Numbered from the stretch's first letter, positions 41,242 through 50,163 are shown. The stretch: DNA of 64,000 bases from Treponema sp. (GCA_017940255.1 JAGAZB010000030.1:1-64000); one strand, 5' to 3'. Numbers and translations are program-made. Notes: generated by a model not told the origin, from the sequence alone.

Positions 41242-42456
41242 ATGAAAAAAAATTCTTTGGGGATTATTTTTTTAGCAGGACTTGTTTTTTCTTCCTGCCA
41301 GCGTACTGAAACTATTCAGTCTATTAGCGAAATAGAACTCTTTACTCTTCCTTACGGAAAATTTGAAGAACAGCTAAGTACAGCCGATTTAAATTCCATT
41401 GGAAACATTCAGTTTGGAATAGAAATGCGGGATGGTTTTTTCTATCTTGTAGATGGTGATGCAAAAAAAATTATGGAGATTAATTCTTACGGAGATCTCC
41501 TTACACTTTTTTATAATGAAGATGCAGAAATTGCCGATTTTTTTGCTGAATCAAAACGCATGGACAAAAGTATTCACCATGAAATTTCATATCCTTTTGA
41601 TTATCCTGGAAAAATTGCTGTAGATTCTAAAAAATACATCTATGCAGTTTGTTCAATTCCCCGTGATCGTCAGGAAAAAAGTGATGATGACACAATGCTT
41701 TACAGCAATACTGTCCTTCGATTTGCCAGAGACGGTTCTTTTGTTGAATACCTGGGACAACAGGGGCCGGGAGGAACACCTTTCCCATATATAAAAAATA
41801 TTTACACCACATCAAAAGATGAACTGGTTGTTGTCTGTACATCTACAGAAGGTGCCGTTGTTTACTGGTTTTCATCAGAAGGCTTCCTAAAGTATATGAT
41901 TCCAGTTTCAAAAAAAGATATTCCTCTTGTAAAAGGTATAAATGAAAATTCAGATGTTTATCTTTCAATTGAAGGTGTAATTCCAGATCCTGCTTCTTAT
42001 CATCTTTATGTTCAGGTTGATTATTTTTCTTCTTATGTTGATGAAGACTCAAAAGTTCAGTCTGGTGTAAATTATATTCAGACTTTACTTTATTCTTTGA
42101 ATGTTGAAGAAGGAATTTTTGAAGAACCTGTTTCAATTCCACCTTATGAAGAATCTGTTGTTGCTGATTATTCACGTCTTACTTACAGAATTCCCTATGA
42201 ATTTTTGGGCGTAACAAAAAACGGCTGGAAGTTCTTTATTTTGAAAAATGATGATGGTTTTAATATTGAAATGATACAAAATGAAAATCAGAGAATTTTG
42301 CGTCGTCATTTCAAGGCAAATCACAATAATATCCTCTACAACACAATGTCTCTTTCTCAGGATGGAATAATAACAGCACTTTATATTGAAAAAGAAAAGG
42401 CAAGGGTAGTCTGGTATCGAACAGATTCTTTAATTGATGCAATTTTAAAGAATTAA
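41242..42456 (+). CDS. Lipoprotein with beta-propeller (NHL-like) fold
   Basis: 404 residues. A lipoprotein signal ends at FSSC (Cys near 18). The rest alternates short beta strands typical of a six-bladed propeller (GFFYLVDGDAKKIMEINSYGDL; KIAVDSKKYIYAVCS; VLRFARDGSFVEYLGQQGPGG, all trimmed), as in spirochaete NHL-type lipoproteins. No enzyme motif. First of a plus-strand run to 44973 (gaps 21, 7, 14, 3 bases). It uses a promoter six bases from the ATG. Confidence 0.75.
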   Translation: MKKNSLGIIFLAGLVFSSCQRTETIQSISEIELFTLPYGKFEEQLSTADLNSIGNIQFGIEMRDGFFYLVDGDAKKIMEINSYGDLLTLFYNEDAEIADFFAESKRMDKSIHHEISYPFDYPGKIAVDSKKYIYAVCSIPRDRQEKSDDDTMLYSNTVLRFARDGSFVEYLGQQGPGGTPFPYIKNIYTTSKDELVVVCTSTEGAVVYWFSSEGFLKYMIPVSKKDIPLVKGINENSDVYLSIEGVIPDPASYHLYVQVDYFSSYVDEDSKVQSGVNYIQTLLYSLNVEEGIFEEPVSIPPYEESVVADYSRLTYRIPYEFLGVTKNGWKFFILKNDDGFNIEMIQNENQRILRRHFKANHNNILYNTMSLSQDGIITALYIEKEKARVVWYRTDSLIDAILKN

Positions 42457-42477
42457 AAAGAACTTGAGGGCAGAATA

Positions 42478-43035
42478 ATGTTTGAAGATGTTGAAGAAAT
42501 AAAAACTGCTGAAGGAAAAAGCGACCTTCATTTTTATTATAATCGTGAAGAGCGCATTGCCCGTGCGCCAAGAAATGTTCAGCAGTATTATGAAAATCCT
42601 TCTTCTATGCAGCCTGTCCGTGGAATAAAAATCTTTTTTACAAAACAAAATCGCTTTATTCTGATTGCTCTTATATTTTTTGTTGCTTTTGCCTGGATAT
42701 ATTCTACAATTAATAGAAGCCGCGACCAGATTGTAATTAATGATGTGGTTTATGATTTATCAGCTTTTTCTTACGAAGAAGAAGTGTATATTACAATAAA
42801 AAGTCACTTTAAAAATCCTAAAAAAGCAGACTCTGCACTTCCTTTTACGGCAAATATTTTTGCTGTCAATTCAGATAATCAGGTGCAGGAAAAAATAATT
42901 CTTGAAGGCACATCCGATCCTGCTTCAGAATCTGCAGTAAGAACAAAAGTCAGAGATTTTGATATAAAAAGAATTGATGTTATTTTAGATTCGCAGAATG
43001 ATTCAAAGGAACTTTCTGCTTTTGTAAAGAGGTAG
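42478..43035 (+). CDS. Single-span membrane protein of unknown function
   Basis: 185 residues: a cytoplasmic N-terminal 55 residues (HFYYNREERIARAP), one membrane span near 58-78 (FILIALIFFVAFAWIYSTI) and a beta-rich outer domain. This layout (short cytoplasmic N-terminus, single span, small outer domain) is frequent in treponemal envelope proteins. ATG 42478 behind GAGGG. Function not known. Confidence 0.65.
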   Translation: MFEDVEEIKTAEGKSDLHFYYNREERIARAPRNVQQYYENPSSMQPVRGIKIFFTKQNRFILIALIFFVAFAWIYSTINRSRDQIVINDVVYDLSAFSYEEEVYITIKSHFKNPKKADSALPFTANIFAVNSDNQVQEKIILEGTSDPASESAVRTKVRDFDIKRIDVILDSQNDSKELSAFVKR

Positions 43036-43042
43036 ATAGCTT

Positions 43043-43453
43043 ATGAGTAGTTCCATTGCCTGTATTTCATATAAAGATGGAAAAGTTTTTATCGCAAAGC
43101 GACAGATGAAAGGAGACATGGGCGGTCGATGGGAATTCCCCGGTGGAAAAATTGAAAAGGGAGAATCCTTTGAACTGGCAATTGTCCGCGAAATGCAGGA
43201 AGAATTTGGTGTAGAAGTGAAGGTCGGAGAAAAAATTACATCTGGAACTTTTGAACATTCAGGTAAAAAATGTTTTTTGGATGTTTTTGAAGTGTTTTTC
43301 CCTCATGACGGTATAAAAAAGGCCTTTACTCTTACAGAACATGATGATTACCGCTGGGCTTCTTTAGAAGAAATTCCAGAGCTTGATTTTGTTGATTCAG
43401 ATCTTTCTGTTTATCCTGATGTTGCCGCCTGGCTTAGAAAAAAATATTGCTGA
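43043..43453 (+). CDS. mutT: MutT-type NUDIX hydrolase (8-oxo-dGTP diphosphatase-like)
   Basis: 136 residues. The NUDIX box is complete (GGKIEKGESFELAIV then REMQEEFGV, about residues 35-58), preceded by RWEFPGG as in MutT, and ends with the MutT-like WASLEEIPELDF. MutT removes 8-oxo-dGTP and prevents A-to-C errors. ATG 43043 has GAGGTAG upstream. Seven bases after the membrane-protein gene and overlapping the frame of the next gene's leader. Confidence 0.85.
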   Translation: MSSSIACISYKDGKVFIAKRQMKGDMGGRWEFPGGKIEKGESFELAIVREMQEEFGVEVKVGEKITSGTFEHSGKKCFLDVFEVFFPHDGIKKAFTLTEHDDYRWASLEEIPELDFVDSDLSVYPDVAAWLRKKYC

Positions 43454-43467
43454 TTGGAGTAGTTTTT

Positions 43468-43842
43468 ATGAATTTTTTACATAGAAAAGATATTTTATTT
43501 ATTCTTTTTGTTTTATTGACACTTTGTTTTTCATCTTGTCATAAAAATGAAGATCTTATAATTGAATTTGATAATACTTACCCTTTGGCTCTTGCTCCTG
43601 ATGTTGAATGGTGCGTTGTTACAGAACCATATGTTGCTTATAAAAAGGAATCAAACTGGACTTCTTCGGTTACGGGGCATTGCCGTAAGGGGGAAATTCT
43701 GCAGGTTATTGGAAAAAGACAAGATGAAAATGGCGAAAAATGGTATTGCACAGAAAAAGGCTGGCTTTCAGAAATAAGTATAAATGTTTACAGCAACAGA
43801 TATAAGGCACAAAAAGTTGCAGAAGAAATCTTGAGTAAATAG
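43468..43842 (+). CDS. SH3-like lipoprotein
   Basis: 124 residues, ATG 43468 behind GGAG (an earlier in-frame start at 43447 overlaps mutT). The lipobox is CFSSC (Cys near 24). The remainder resembles a bacterial SH3 domain (HCRKGEILQVIGKRQ; WYCTEKGWLS), probably periplasmic and cell-wall facing. Three bases before neuB. Confidence 0.7.
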   Translation: MNFLHRKDILFILFVLLTLCFSSCHKNEDLIIEFDNTYPLALAPDVEWCVVTEPYVAYKKESNWTSSVTGHCRKGEILQVIGKRQDENGEKWYCTEKGWLSEISINVYSNRYKAQKVAEEILSK

Positions 43843-43845
43843 AAT

Positions 43846-44973
43846 ATGAAAGAAAGTAAAATTAATATTATTGCAGAAATTGGTACTTCTCATGAAGGCT
43901 CTTATGAAAAAGCCTGCGCTCTTGTTGATGCCGCGGCTGAATCTGGAGCTGATACAATAAAGTTTCAATGGGTTTATGCTGATGAAATACTTCATCCTTT
44001 AACAGGTTTAGTTCATCTTCCTACAGGCGATATCCCTCTTTATGAACGTTTTCGTCAGCTTGAATGTCCTGTAAGCTTTTATAAGGATATTATGGATTAT
44101 GTACATTCAAAAGGCTGTAAGTTCTGCTGTTCGCCTTTTGGTTTGCGTAGCTTAAAAGAATTATTAGACTTAAATCCTGATTATGTAAAAATTGCCTCTC
44201 CAGAGGTAAATCATTATAAAATGCTGGAAGCTCTCCGCGATTACCGCAATACTCAATCAGGAAACAAGGTTCCTGTTATTATTTCTTCAGGTGTTTCAAC
44301 TCTTTCAGATTTAGACCGTGCCATCCGCATTTTGGGAAAAGAAAATCTTTCTCTTTTACATTGCATCACATCTTATCCTGCTCCCGAAGACCAGTATAAC
44401 GTTAAGGTAATTTCGACCCTATCATCTATATTTGGTATAGAAACAGGCTTGAGTGATCACAGTCTGGATCCTGTTCTTGTTCCAGTTTTGAGCCTGGTCT
44501 GCGGGGGAACCGTAATAGAAAAGCATTTTACCCTTAGCCGCCAGACAGATGGGCTAGATGACCCTGTTGCGCTGGAACCAGAGCAGTTTGCACTTATGGT
44601 TCATTCCCTTCATCAGACAGAAGCTGCAATCAGACATTATGGAAAAGAAATTGCCATGCAGAAGGCTATTTCCCAGCTGGGTGAAGCCTTTGGTGAAGAG
44701 CGTGTAAAAACTGTTCTTGGAAACGGTGTAAAAGAACTTGCTCCTGCAGAAGAAGCCAATTATGGGCGCACAAACCGAAGCTTACACTTTATGCGCAAAA
44801 TGAATAAAGGTGAAATTATTGGTGAAGATGACATAAAAATTCTTCGCACAGAGAAGATTCTTTCCCCGGGAATTTCTCCTGAATTTTATGATTCTCTGAT
44901 TGGAGCTGAACTTGCCCGCGACGTAGAAAACGGTGCTGGTGTCCAGCTGGAAGATTTTATTAAACGCTCTTAA
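43846..44973 (+). CDS. neuB: N-acetylneuraminate synthase-family protein (NeuB/SpsE)
   Basis: 375 residues. The NeuB TIM barrel covers about 1-270 (INIIAEIGTSHEGSYEKA; ADTIKFQW; CKFCCSPFG; VKIASPEVNHY; LSDHSLDP; VIEKHFTLSR) and a C-terminal antifreeze-like SAF domain about 310-372. The family condenses phosphoenolpyruvate with an N-acetyl sugar to make sialic, legionaminic or pseudaminic acid. No CMP-transferase or other nonulosonate gene is beside it, so the product sugar is open; flagellin glycosylation is one possibility. It overlaps coaX by four bases at the 3' ends. Confidence 0.88.
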   Translation: MKESKINIIAEIGTSHEGSYEKACALVDAAAESGADTIKFQWVYADEILHPLTGLVHLPTGDIPLYERFRQLECPVSFYKDIMDYVHSKGCKFCCSPFGLRSLKELLDLNPDYVKIASPEVNHYKMLEALRDYRNTQSGNKVPVIISSGVSTLSDLDRAIRILGKENLSLLHCITSYPAPEDQYNVKVISTLSSIFGIETGLSDHSLDPVLVPVLSLVCGGTVIEKHFTLSRQTDGLDDPVALEPEQFALMVHSLHQTEAAIRHYGKEIAMQKAISQLGEAFGEERVKTVLGNGVKELAPAEEANYGRTNRSLHFMRKMNKGEIIGEDDIKILRTEKILSPGISPEFYDSLIGAELARDVENGAGVQLEDFIKRS

Positions 44974-45764
44974 TCTGCAAGTGTGTCTGCAATTCTTTTC
45001 ATTCCGCAGAGTGTTAAATCTTTGTCTGTGTAGTCAAATGCATCTGTGATTGGAGAAAGCATACTGTTTAAGCCTCCTGTGGCAATCACTTTTATATCTG
45101 ATTCATTACACTTACATTCTTTTACCATGTCTTTTTTCATCTGAGATAGCAGGCCTTCTACAAGTCCTTTATATCCCAGTACAATTCCGCTTTGTACGGC
45201 AATTACCGTATTTTTACCAAGACTTGTTGGTGGAATATCCAGCGGAATTGCAGGAATTTGGGCGGCGTTATTAAATAATGAATTAAAAGCTGTTCTTATT
45301 CCAGGTGCAATGGCAACTCCGGCAATACTTCCGTTCTGGTCAACGGCTGTAAAAGAAAGTGCTGTTCCAAAATCTGCAATGATACATGGTGAATGATAAC
45401 GGCTCCATGCTTCCAGAGCATCACAATATAAATCTGTTCCAATTTCGTGAATGGCAGTTTCTGGTACTTTTAGCGGAAGCTTTTTATATATATCTGCGTC
45501 AATTAAAATTGGTTTTTTATGATTTATATGCTGAGCAACAATTACAAAAGGTCCTATTAAAGCCGGAACAACTGAACTTAATACAACTGTGCTAATCTGA
45601 CCAAAATCAATTTCAGCATCGCGGAAAAGAGGGCGGAGCAGTGAAAAGTATTCATCTCCTGTTCTCTTTAGATCTGTAGAGATTCTCCAGGTGTATAAAA
45701 GTTCTTTCCCGTCAAAAAGTGCTGATTTAATGTTTGTGTTTCCAATATCAAAAATAAGTGTCAT
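44970..45764 (-). CDS. coaX: Type III pantothenate kinase
   Basis: 264 residues. First step of coenzyme A synthesis, ASKHA fold. DIGNTNIKSALFDG at the N-terminus is the P-loop-like phosphate site; VLSSVVPAL, GTDLYCDALEAW, IADFGTALSFTAV (DxGTA motif), AGVAIAPGI and ATGGLNSML follow in the family order. ATG 45764 has TATTCT six bases upstream but no clear -35 and no ribosome site. Downstream of hisS on the same strand, separated by palindromic elements. Confidence 0.93.
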   Translation of the reverse strand: MTLIFDIGNTNIKSALFDGKELLYTWRISTDLKRTGDEYFSLLRPLFRDAEIDFGQISTVVLSSVVPALIGPFVIVAQHINHKKPILIDADIYKKLPLKVPETAIHEIGTDLYCDALEAWSRYHSPCIIADFGTALSFTAVDQNGSIAGVAIAPGIRTAFNSLFNNAAQIPAIPLDIPPTSLGKNTVIAVQSGIVLGYKGLVEGLLSQMKKDMVKECKCNESDIKVIATGGLNSMLSPITDAFDYTDKDLTLCGMKRIADTLAD

Positions 45765-45843
45765 AATTGCAGAATATCCATCTTATGTCGTTATCCGGCA
45801 TATCGGCCGGTACAGTTTATCTGTCATTGCCCGAGTCGAGCGC

Positions 45844-45883
45844 CAGGTATATTTACCTGTCATTGCCCGGCTTGTCCGGGCAA
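45844..45883. repeat. Palindromic element between hisS and coaX
   Basis: CAGGTA/TACCTG hairpin (45844-45859) and TTGCCCGG/CCGGGCAA hairpin (45863-45883), the latter preceded by TGTCA. TGTCATTGCCCG also occurs once more just upstream (about 45820-45832). It resembles the GTCATTGCC element at 34006. Confidence 0.55.
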
Positions 45884-45886
45884 TCA

Positions 45887-47143
45887 TTATTTAATATTTA
45901 ATTCCCCGTCCTTAAAACTTGCAAATTTTGTATAGCCCTGCTTTTCCAGCATATCAAACATAGGTCCCATCTTTTTTGCTTTGTGAAGGATTGAAACAGA
46001 ATAATCAGAACGAAGCTTTTCTGCAGCGGCAATAACTTCTGGGAATTCTGTTGATTCATCATACAAAAGTGCACATTTTTCTTTTTCATCTGGAATCTTG
46101 AATCCAATATCAAGAAGAATAGAACAAATTCTTTCAAATCCGATTGAAAATCCTACCGCAGGAACCTGCTGGCCTAAGAATTTTCCAATCATATTGTCAT
46201 AGCGTCCACCGCCACCAACTGCTCCTGAAAAGGCAGGACTAGCGATTTCAAAAACAACTCCTGTGTAATATCCCTGACCGCGAACAAGGTTAGGTGTATA
46301 AGAGATTTTATATTTGTTGTTAGAAATCTTATTTACAGTAGAAATAATGTATTTTAAATCATCAGCAATTGAAGCATCTGCACATTTTGAAGCAACGTCA
46401 TCAAGGGTAATTTCAGAATCTTTTGATATAAAGTCTACCAGGGCTTTTATAGCATTTTCAGGAAAAGCCTTTTCTTTAAGTTCTGCCTCTACACCTTCTG
46501 CACCAATTTTATCAAGTTTATCAAAAGTTATACAAACTGAATCAAGACTTTCTGCTGCAAATCCCATTGTTTCAAGCATGTTGCGTAAAATTCTTCGGTC
46601 ATTGATATTGATTGTGAAGTTCTTAAATCTTTCATCTGTACATCCAATATTTAAAAGCGCTCTTGCAGTTACGTCGATTAATTCAACTTCTGCATTAGCT
46701 GATGTATCACCTAAAATATCAATATCACACTGTACGAATTCACGGCTTCTGCCTTTCTGAGGACGTTCTGCGCGGAATACACGGTCTGTCTGAATTACTT
46801 TAAATGGGAACTGAAGTTCATTTTTATTTGCGGCAAAAAAGCGGGAAAGGGGCAGGGTAAGGTCGTAACGTAAGCCCATATCAGAAAGTGATTTTTCTTC
46901 TACAGTCTGTGCATTTAATGCGGCTTCCAGCTTTTCACCACGTTTGAGTACCTTGAAAATAAGGTTCAGGTTATCGCCGCCATCAGATTTATCAAGATTT
47001 TCTGCATCTTCAAGCATTGGTGTAGAAATACGTTCAAATCCTGATGCTCTGTATGTTTCGAGTATTTTAGATTGCACATAATCACGAAGTTTCTGTTCTG
47101 CTGGTAAAATATCTTTCATGCCTTTTAGAGCGTTTACTTTCAT
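45887..47143 (-). CDS. hisS: Histidyl-tRNA synthetase
   Basis: 418 residues. Class II synthetase: motif 1 region around FERISTPMLE, motif 2 VFRAERPQKGRSREFVQCDIDI (cut: FRAERPQKGR, REFVQCDID), the HisRS-specific RGQGYYTGVVFEI (cut: GQGYYTG), and motif 3 GGGGRYD with VGFSIGFERI. A short C-terminal anticodon-binding domain follows. ATG 47143 with GGAGGA seven bases upstream. No T-box-like leader seen in the 60 bases before it. Confidence 0.96.
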   Translation of the reverse strand: MKVNALKGMKDILPAEQKLRDYVQSKILETYRASGFERISTPMLEDAENLDKSDGGDNLNLIFKVLKRGEKLEAALNAQTVEEKSLSDMGLRYDLTLPLSRFFAANKNELQFPFKVIQTDRVFRAERPQKGRSREFVQCDIDILGDTSANAEVELIDVTARALLNIGCTDERFKNFTININDRRILRNMLETMGFAAESLDSVCITFDKLDKIGAEGVEAELKEKAFPENAIKALVDFISKDSEITLDDVASKCADASIADDLKYIISTVNKISNNKYKISYTPNLVRGQGYYTGVVFEIASPAFSGAVGGGGRYDNMIGKFLGQQVPAVGFSIGFERICSILLDIGFKIPDEKEKCALLYDESTEFPEVIAAAEKLRSDYSVSILHKAKKMGPMFDMLEKQGYTKFASFKDGELNIK

Positions 47144-47198
47144 CAAAGTCCTCCGAAGCTTTTGCTTCCTGTATTTTTCTGTATGAATTGAATAAAAG

Positions 47199-47305
47199 TA
47201 TAATAGTGAAAAACTTTGTATTTTACAATCGGGTTACAAGGAGGTACGAAACTGGCAAGAATCTACGACAGAATATCTGGAGTTCTTGATTTTACTTTAA
47301 AATAA
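47199..47305 (+). other. Possible micro-gene: perfect ribosome site and 17-codon frame with CTG start
   Basis: TATAAT (47199-47204), then AAGGAGGT (47238-47245), a seven-base space and CTG at 47252 opening a frame of 17 codons (LARIYDRISGVLDFTLK) to TAA at 47303. The full anti-Shine-Dalgarno match in an otherwise empty gap is the reason to list it. CTG starts are rare; it may be a truncated gene remnant or a leader peptide. Confidence 0.35.
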
Positions 47306-47335
47306 AAAAAAGCACTTCGAAAAGAAGTGCTTTTG
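47303..47335 (-). terminator. Terminator of tRNA-Val
   Basis: On the minus strand AAAAGCACTTC, loop TTTT, then GAAGTGCTTTTTTTT, about ten pairs with a long T-run, immediately after the tRNA. Confidence 0.85.
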
Positions 47336-47337
47336 AG

Positions 47338-47411
47338 TGGGCAGTGAGAGGATCGAACTCCCGACATTCTGGGTGTAAACCAGACGCTCGTACCAGCTGA
47401 GCTAACTGCCC
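47338..47411 (-). tRNA. tRNA-Val (anticodon TAC)
   Basis: 74 bases including the discriminator A. Acceptor GGGCAGT/ACTGCCC, D arm GCTC/GAGC, anticodon stem TCTGG/CCAGA with loop TTTACAC (anticodon TAC, valine), T arm GGGAG-TTCGATC-CTCTC. No variable-arm oddities. CCA is not encoded. A promoter lies upstream and a terminator downstream, so it is a single-gene transcript. Confidence 0.95.
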
Positions 47412-47427
47412 GTCAGTTGATGTTTAA

Positions 47428-47456
47428 TTTATATCATTTTTATAAACTTATGTCAA
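47428..47456 (-). promoter_or_regulatory. Promoter of tRNA-Val
   Basis: Consensus TTGACA (47456-47451), 17-base spacer, TATAAA (47433-47428), about 16 bases before the tRNA. Confidence 0.75.
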
Positions 47457-47546
47457 CATTTTAGCCAAAAAAAATTAAAAATTTTTAAAATATTTAATTT
47501 CAAATGATGACGACATAATAAAATTGTGCTAAACTTTAAACCCAAT

Positions 47547-48221
47547 ATGAGAAAAAGTTGCATCCTTTTATCATTAGTTTTTCTTTCCGCTCTTGTTGCC
47601 TGTTCTAATGCAGAAGATACAAAACTTTCTTATAGTGATGTTGATACAATAAAAGCTTTGGTAAAAGATAAAGAAAATCAGATTTCCTGGACACGTGAAC
47701 TGGAAGGGGACTTGCTTTCAGAAAGTTATAATTTAAATCAGGATCAATTTGATAAAACAATAACAGCAAGCAGATTTTTATCAAAGGTAAATAATGAAAA
47801 AAACAGACCTGTTTATCCTGAATTTCCAGATTTTGGCTTATTAGATACAAGTTTGCTAAATTTTTCTGCAAAGGAAACAATAATAAACTTTTGCGATGCC
47901 CTTTCTAATGATTTTTATACAAAACCTCAGTCTTATTTTGATAACTCTTATATTTTTAATTTTGTTTTTTTTAGGAATGATTTTATTGAAGACTGGACAA
48001 ATAATTTTTCTGCAAAGTTTCCTGTTAAAAATCAGAATGAGAAAAAAGAAAATTCGCCTTTATTTACAAAATGGATTCTTGGAGAACCCTTTATTACCAG
48101 TGAAATAACACAGATTCCTGTTCGTTTTTATTGCAAACACGGCACAGTTGATGTAACATTATATTTGAACAAAAAGAATTTGATATATCAGATTTCTATA
48201 GACAGGTGGGATAGAATATGA
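47547..48221 (+). CDS. Lipoprotein of unknown function
   Basis: 224 residues from ATG 47547 (a longer frame from 47526 lacks support). Lipobox VACS with Cys near residue 19. The mature part has no motif I recognise; it is mixed alpha/beta with TIINFCDALSNDFYT in the middle and ends with PVRFYCKHGTVDVTLYLNKKN (cut: CKHGTVDVTLYL). No Shine-Dalgarno before the ATG. It overlaps the next gene in ATGA style, so it is cotranslated with the DUF protein and truB. Confidence 0.65.
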   Translation: MRKSCILLSLVFLSALVACSNAEDTKLSYSDVDTIKALVKDKENQISWTRELEGDLLSESYNLNQDQFDKTITASRFLSKVNNEKNRPVYPEFPDFGLLDTSLLNFSAKETIINFCDALSNDFYTKPQSYFDNSYIFNFVFFRNDFIEDWTNNFSAKFPVKNQNEKKENSPLFTKWILGEPFITSEITQIPVRFYCKHGTVDVTLYLNKKNLIYQISIDRWDRI

Positions 48222-49156
48222 TGGAACAAAAATCACTTTCAGGAATCGAGCGTACACTTGTAGTACAGTATCTTACAGATGGAAATGTACCAGTTACATT
48301 AACCCCGGTTGAAGAAACTCTAAATAGTGATGAAGTTATCCATTCGCTTACATCCCAGATTTTTCCTGTTGCAATAAAAGGCGAGCAGGTACAGGTTTCG
48401 CATAAAGGTGAAATTGTCCTTGAAAATCCGCCTCAGGCAATCAGACGTTTTGCTAATAAAAATGTAAGGGTTGAGTTTTATTTTAATCGGGTAGGGCTCT
48501 ATTTTATTTCAAAAGTTTTCGAAAATGATGAAAACGAAAATCTTTCCCTTTCAATTCCGCCTGTAATTGAACGAATAATCGACACAACAGAAGAAAAAAA
48601 TTACGATTTTACAGCCTTAATATATTTTGACTGTAAAACAAAAAAAGAACTGAATATTCATTGTGTACCTCATGAAGAAATTGAGTTGTTTGAAAGGCCT
48701 GCATGGAAGATTATTCCTCTTGAAAATCAGAAAGCTGCTAAAAATCTGCTTGAAACTTTTGTTGAAGAAGCTAAGGTTGAAAAAAACGCTGGAAATGGTA
48801 TTCAGCTTATTCCAGTGTGTAAATATCTTACAGAACCTAAAGCCGAACATTTAGAGGCAATGCAGGATCGGCCTGAAGAACCTTCAATTTTATATGTAGA
48901 TCATGAACGCCTTCTTTTGGGTATGACCAGTAAGGCATGTACTTTCTTCAAAAGTGAAGAATATGGTATAAAACTGATATTTTCAATAAAAAAAGGACCT
49001 ATCCTTACTCGCGATATTTTTGTAACTGGAATTGTTAATAAAATTTACCGCAGTAGTGATGGAAAACTTTCTTGTGTTGATTTTAAATACACAACTATGC
49101 AGGAAGAAGATCTCCGCTTCTTATATGAAAAAACAACCAGTACTTTATTTATATGA
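48218..49156 (+). CDS. Spirochaete PilZ-like/DUF1577-type protein
   Basis: 312 residues, no signal or membrane span. N-terminal half is beta-rich (VPVTLTPVEETL, IKGEQVQVSHKGEI); the C-terminal part (about 225-312; ILYVDHERLLLGMTSKACTFF, IFVTGIVNKIYRSSDGK) is also beta-barrel-like. I associate this shape with the PilZ-like DUF1577 proteins of spirochaetes, but the c-di-GMP signature (RxxxR...DxSxxG) is not visible, so binding is uncertain. Lies between the lipoprotein and truB with overlaps on both sides. Confidence 0.45.
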   Translation: MMEQKSLSGIERTLVVQYLTDGNVPVTLTPVEETLNSDEVIHSLTSQIFPVAIKGEQVQVSHKGEIVLENPPQAIRRFANKNVRVEFYFNRVGLYFISKVFENDENENLSLSIPPVIERIIDTTEEKNYDFTALIYFDCKTKKELNIHCVPHEEIELFERPAWKIIPLENQKAAKNLLETFVEEAKVEKNAGNGIQLIPVCKYLTEPKAEHLEAMQDRPEEPSILYVDHERLLLGMTSKACTFFKSEEYGIKLIFSIKKGPILTRDIFVTGIVNKIYRSSDGKLSCVDFKYTTMQEEDLRFLYEKTTSTLFI

Positions 49157-50163
49157 CACCTGATGGAATTGTACTGCTTTGTAAAAAGCCCGGCCCTACA
49201 TCATTTTCTGCTCTTAACAGTGTAAAAAAAGCCCTTGGAACATCTAAAGTTGGTCATACAGGAACGCTGGATTCTTTTGCGCAGGGGCTGTTAGTGGTAT
49301 GTACAGGACGACTTACTCGCCTTGCTGGAAATATCACTGAATTTGATAAGTCTTATGAAGCAGTAATTCATTTTGGTCAGGAAACTGATACTCTTGAATT
49401 TACTGGAAATGTTATAAAAACAGCTCCCCGTCCTTCAAAAGAGGCTCTTTTAGAAGCATTAACGAGATTTACAGGAATGCTTATGCAAAAGCCTCCGGCA
49501 TTTAGTGCTATTCATGTAGACGGAAAGAGAGCCAGTGACCTGGCACGAAATGGTAAGGAAATTGAACTGCCTGCAAGACCCATTACTGTTTATGAAGCAA
49601 AACTCTTTGATGTAAAGTTTGATGAAAATGACAGGGTTGAATATGCACAGATTCATTTTTCAGTTTCAAAAGGAACTTATATAAGAAGTTTAGCCCGAGA
49701 CATTGCTTATTCCTGTGGAAGTGCAGCTCATCTTACAGGGCTTTTTAGAACAAAAGTAGGGCACTTTAAGGTTTGTGATGCAGCCGGTTTTAATCAGCTT
49801 GAAGACTTTACAATAGAATCGGCCATAAAAAATTCTCTTGAAAAAGAAGATTTTCATCCTCAAAAAGACTGGTCTCAGGATAAATCTGAAATCGAATTAA
49901 AAGAAGAGATTAAAAACAAGAAACTTGATTTAGATGAAGAAACTTCCCGGCTTTGTGGTTTTGATATTATTCATACAAAGAATGAAAATGCCTGTGCAGA
50001 TTTTAAGAACGGAAAACCTCTGCGAAGTGCAAATTTCGATAAAGATTTGCATAGTCTGTTAAATGAAAGCTCCGCCGCAGTTTTTACACCGGACGGAGCC
50101 TTTCTGGGGTTAATTTATAAAAATGAAGCAGGAAAAGTTTCCTACAGATTCGTTATAAATTAG
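49153..50163 (+). CDS. truB: tRNA pseudouridine-55 synthase
   Basis: 336 residues. Converts U55 in the T loop. Catalytic Asp in GHTGTLDSFAQGLL (about 36-49), KSYEAVIHFGQETDTLE, QKPPAFSAIHVDGKRA, GTYIRSLARDI. The C-terminal part (about 235-335) carries a charged linker and a PUA-like end. In many bacteria truB follows rbfA; here it faces rbfA and the two genes overlap by four bases at their 3' ends. Confidence 0.95.
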   Translation: MTPDGIVLLCKKPGPTSFSALNSVKKALGTSKVGHTGTLDSFAQGLLVVCTGRLTRLAGNITEFDKSYEAVIHFGQETDTLEFTGNVIKTAPRPSKEALLEALTRFTGMLMQKPPAFSAIHVDGKRASDLARNGKEIELPARPITVYEAKLFDVKFDENDRVEYAQIHFSVSKGTYIRSLARDIAYSCGSAAHLTGLFRTKVGHFKVCDAAGFNQLEDFTIESAIKNSLEKEDFHPQKDWSQDKSEIELKEEIKNKKLDLDEETSRLCGFDIIHTKNENACADFKNGKPLRSANFDKDLHSLLNESSAAVFTPDGAFLGLIYKNEAGKVSYRFVIN

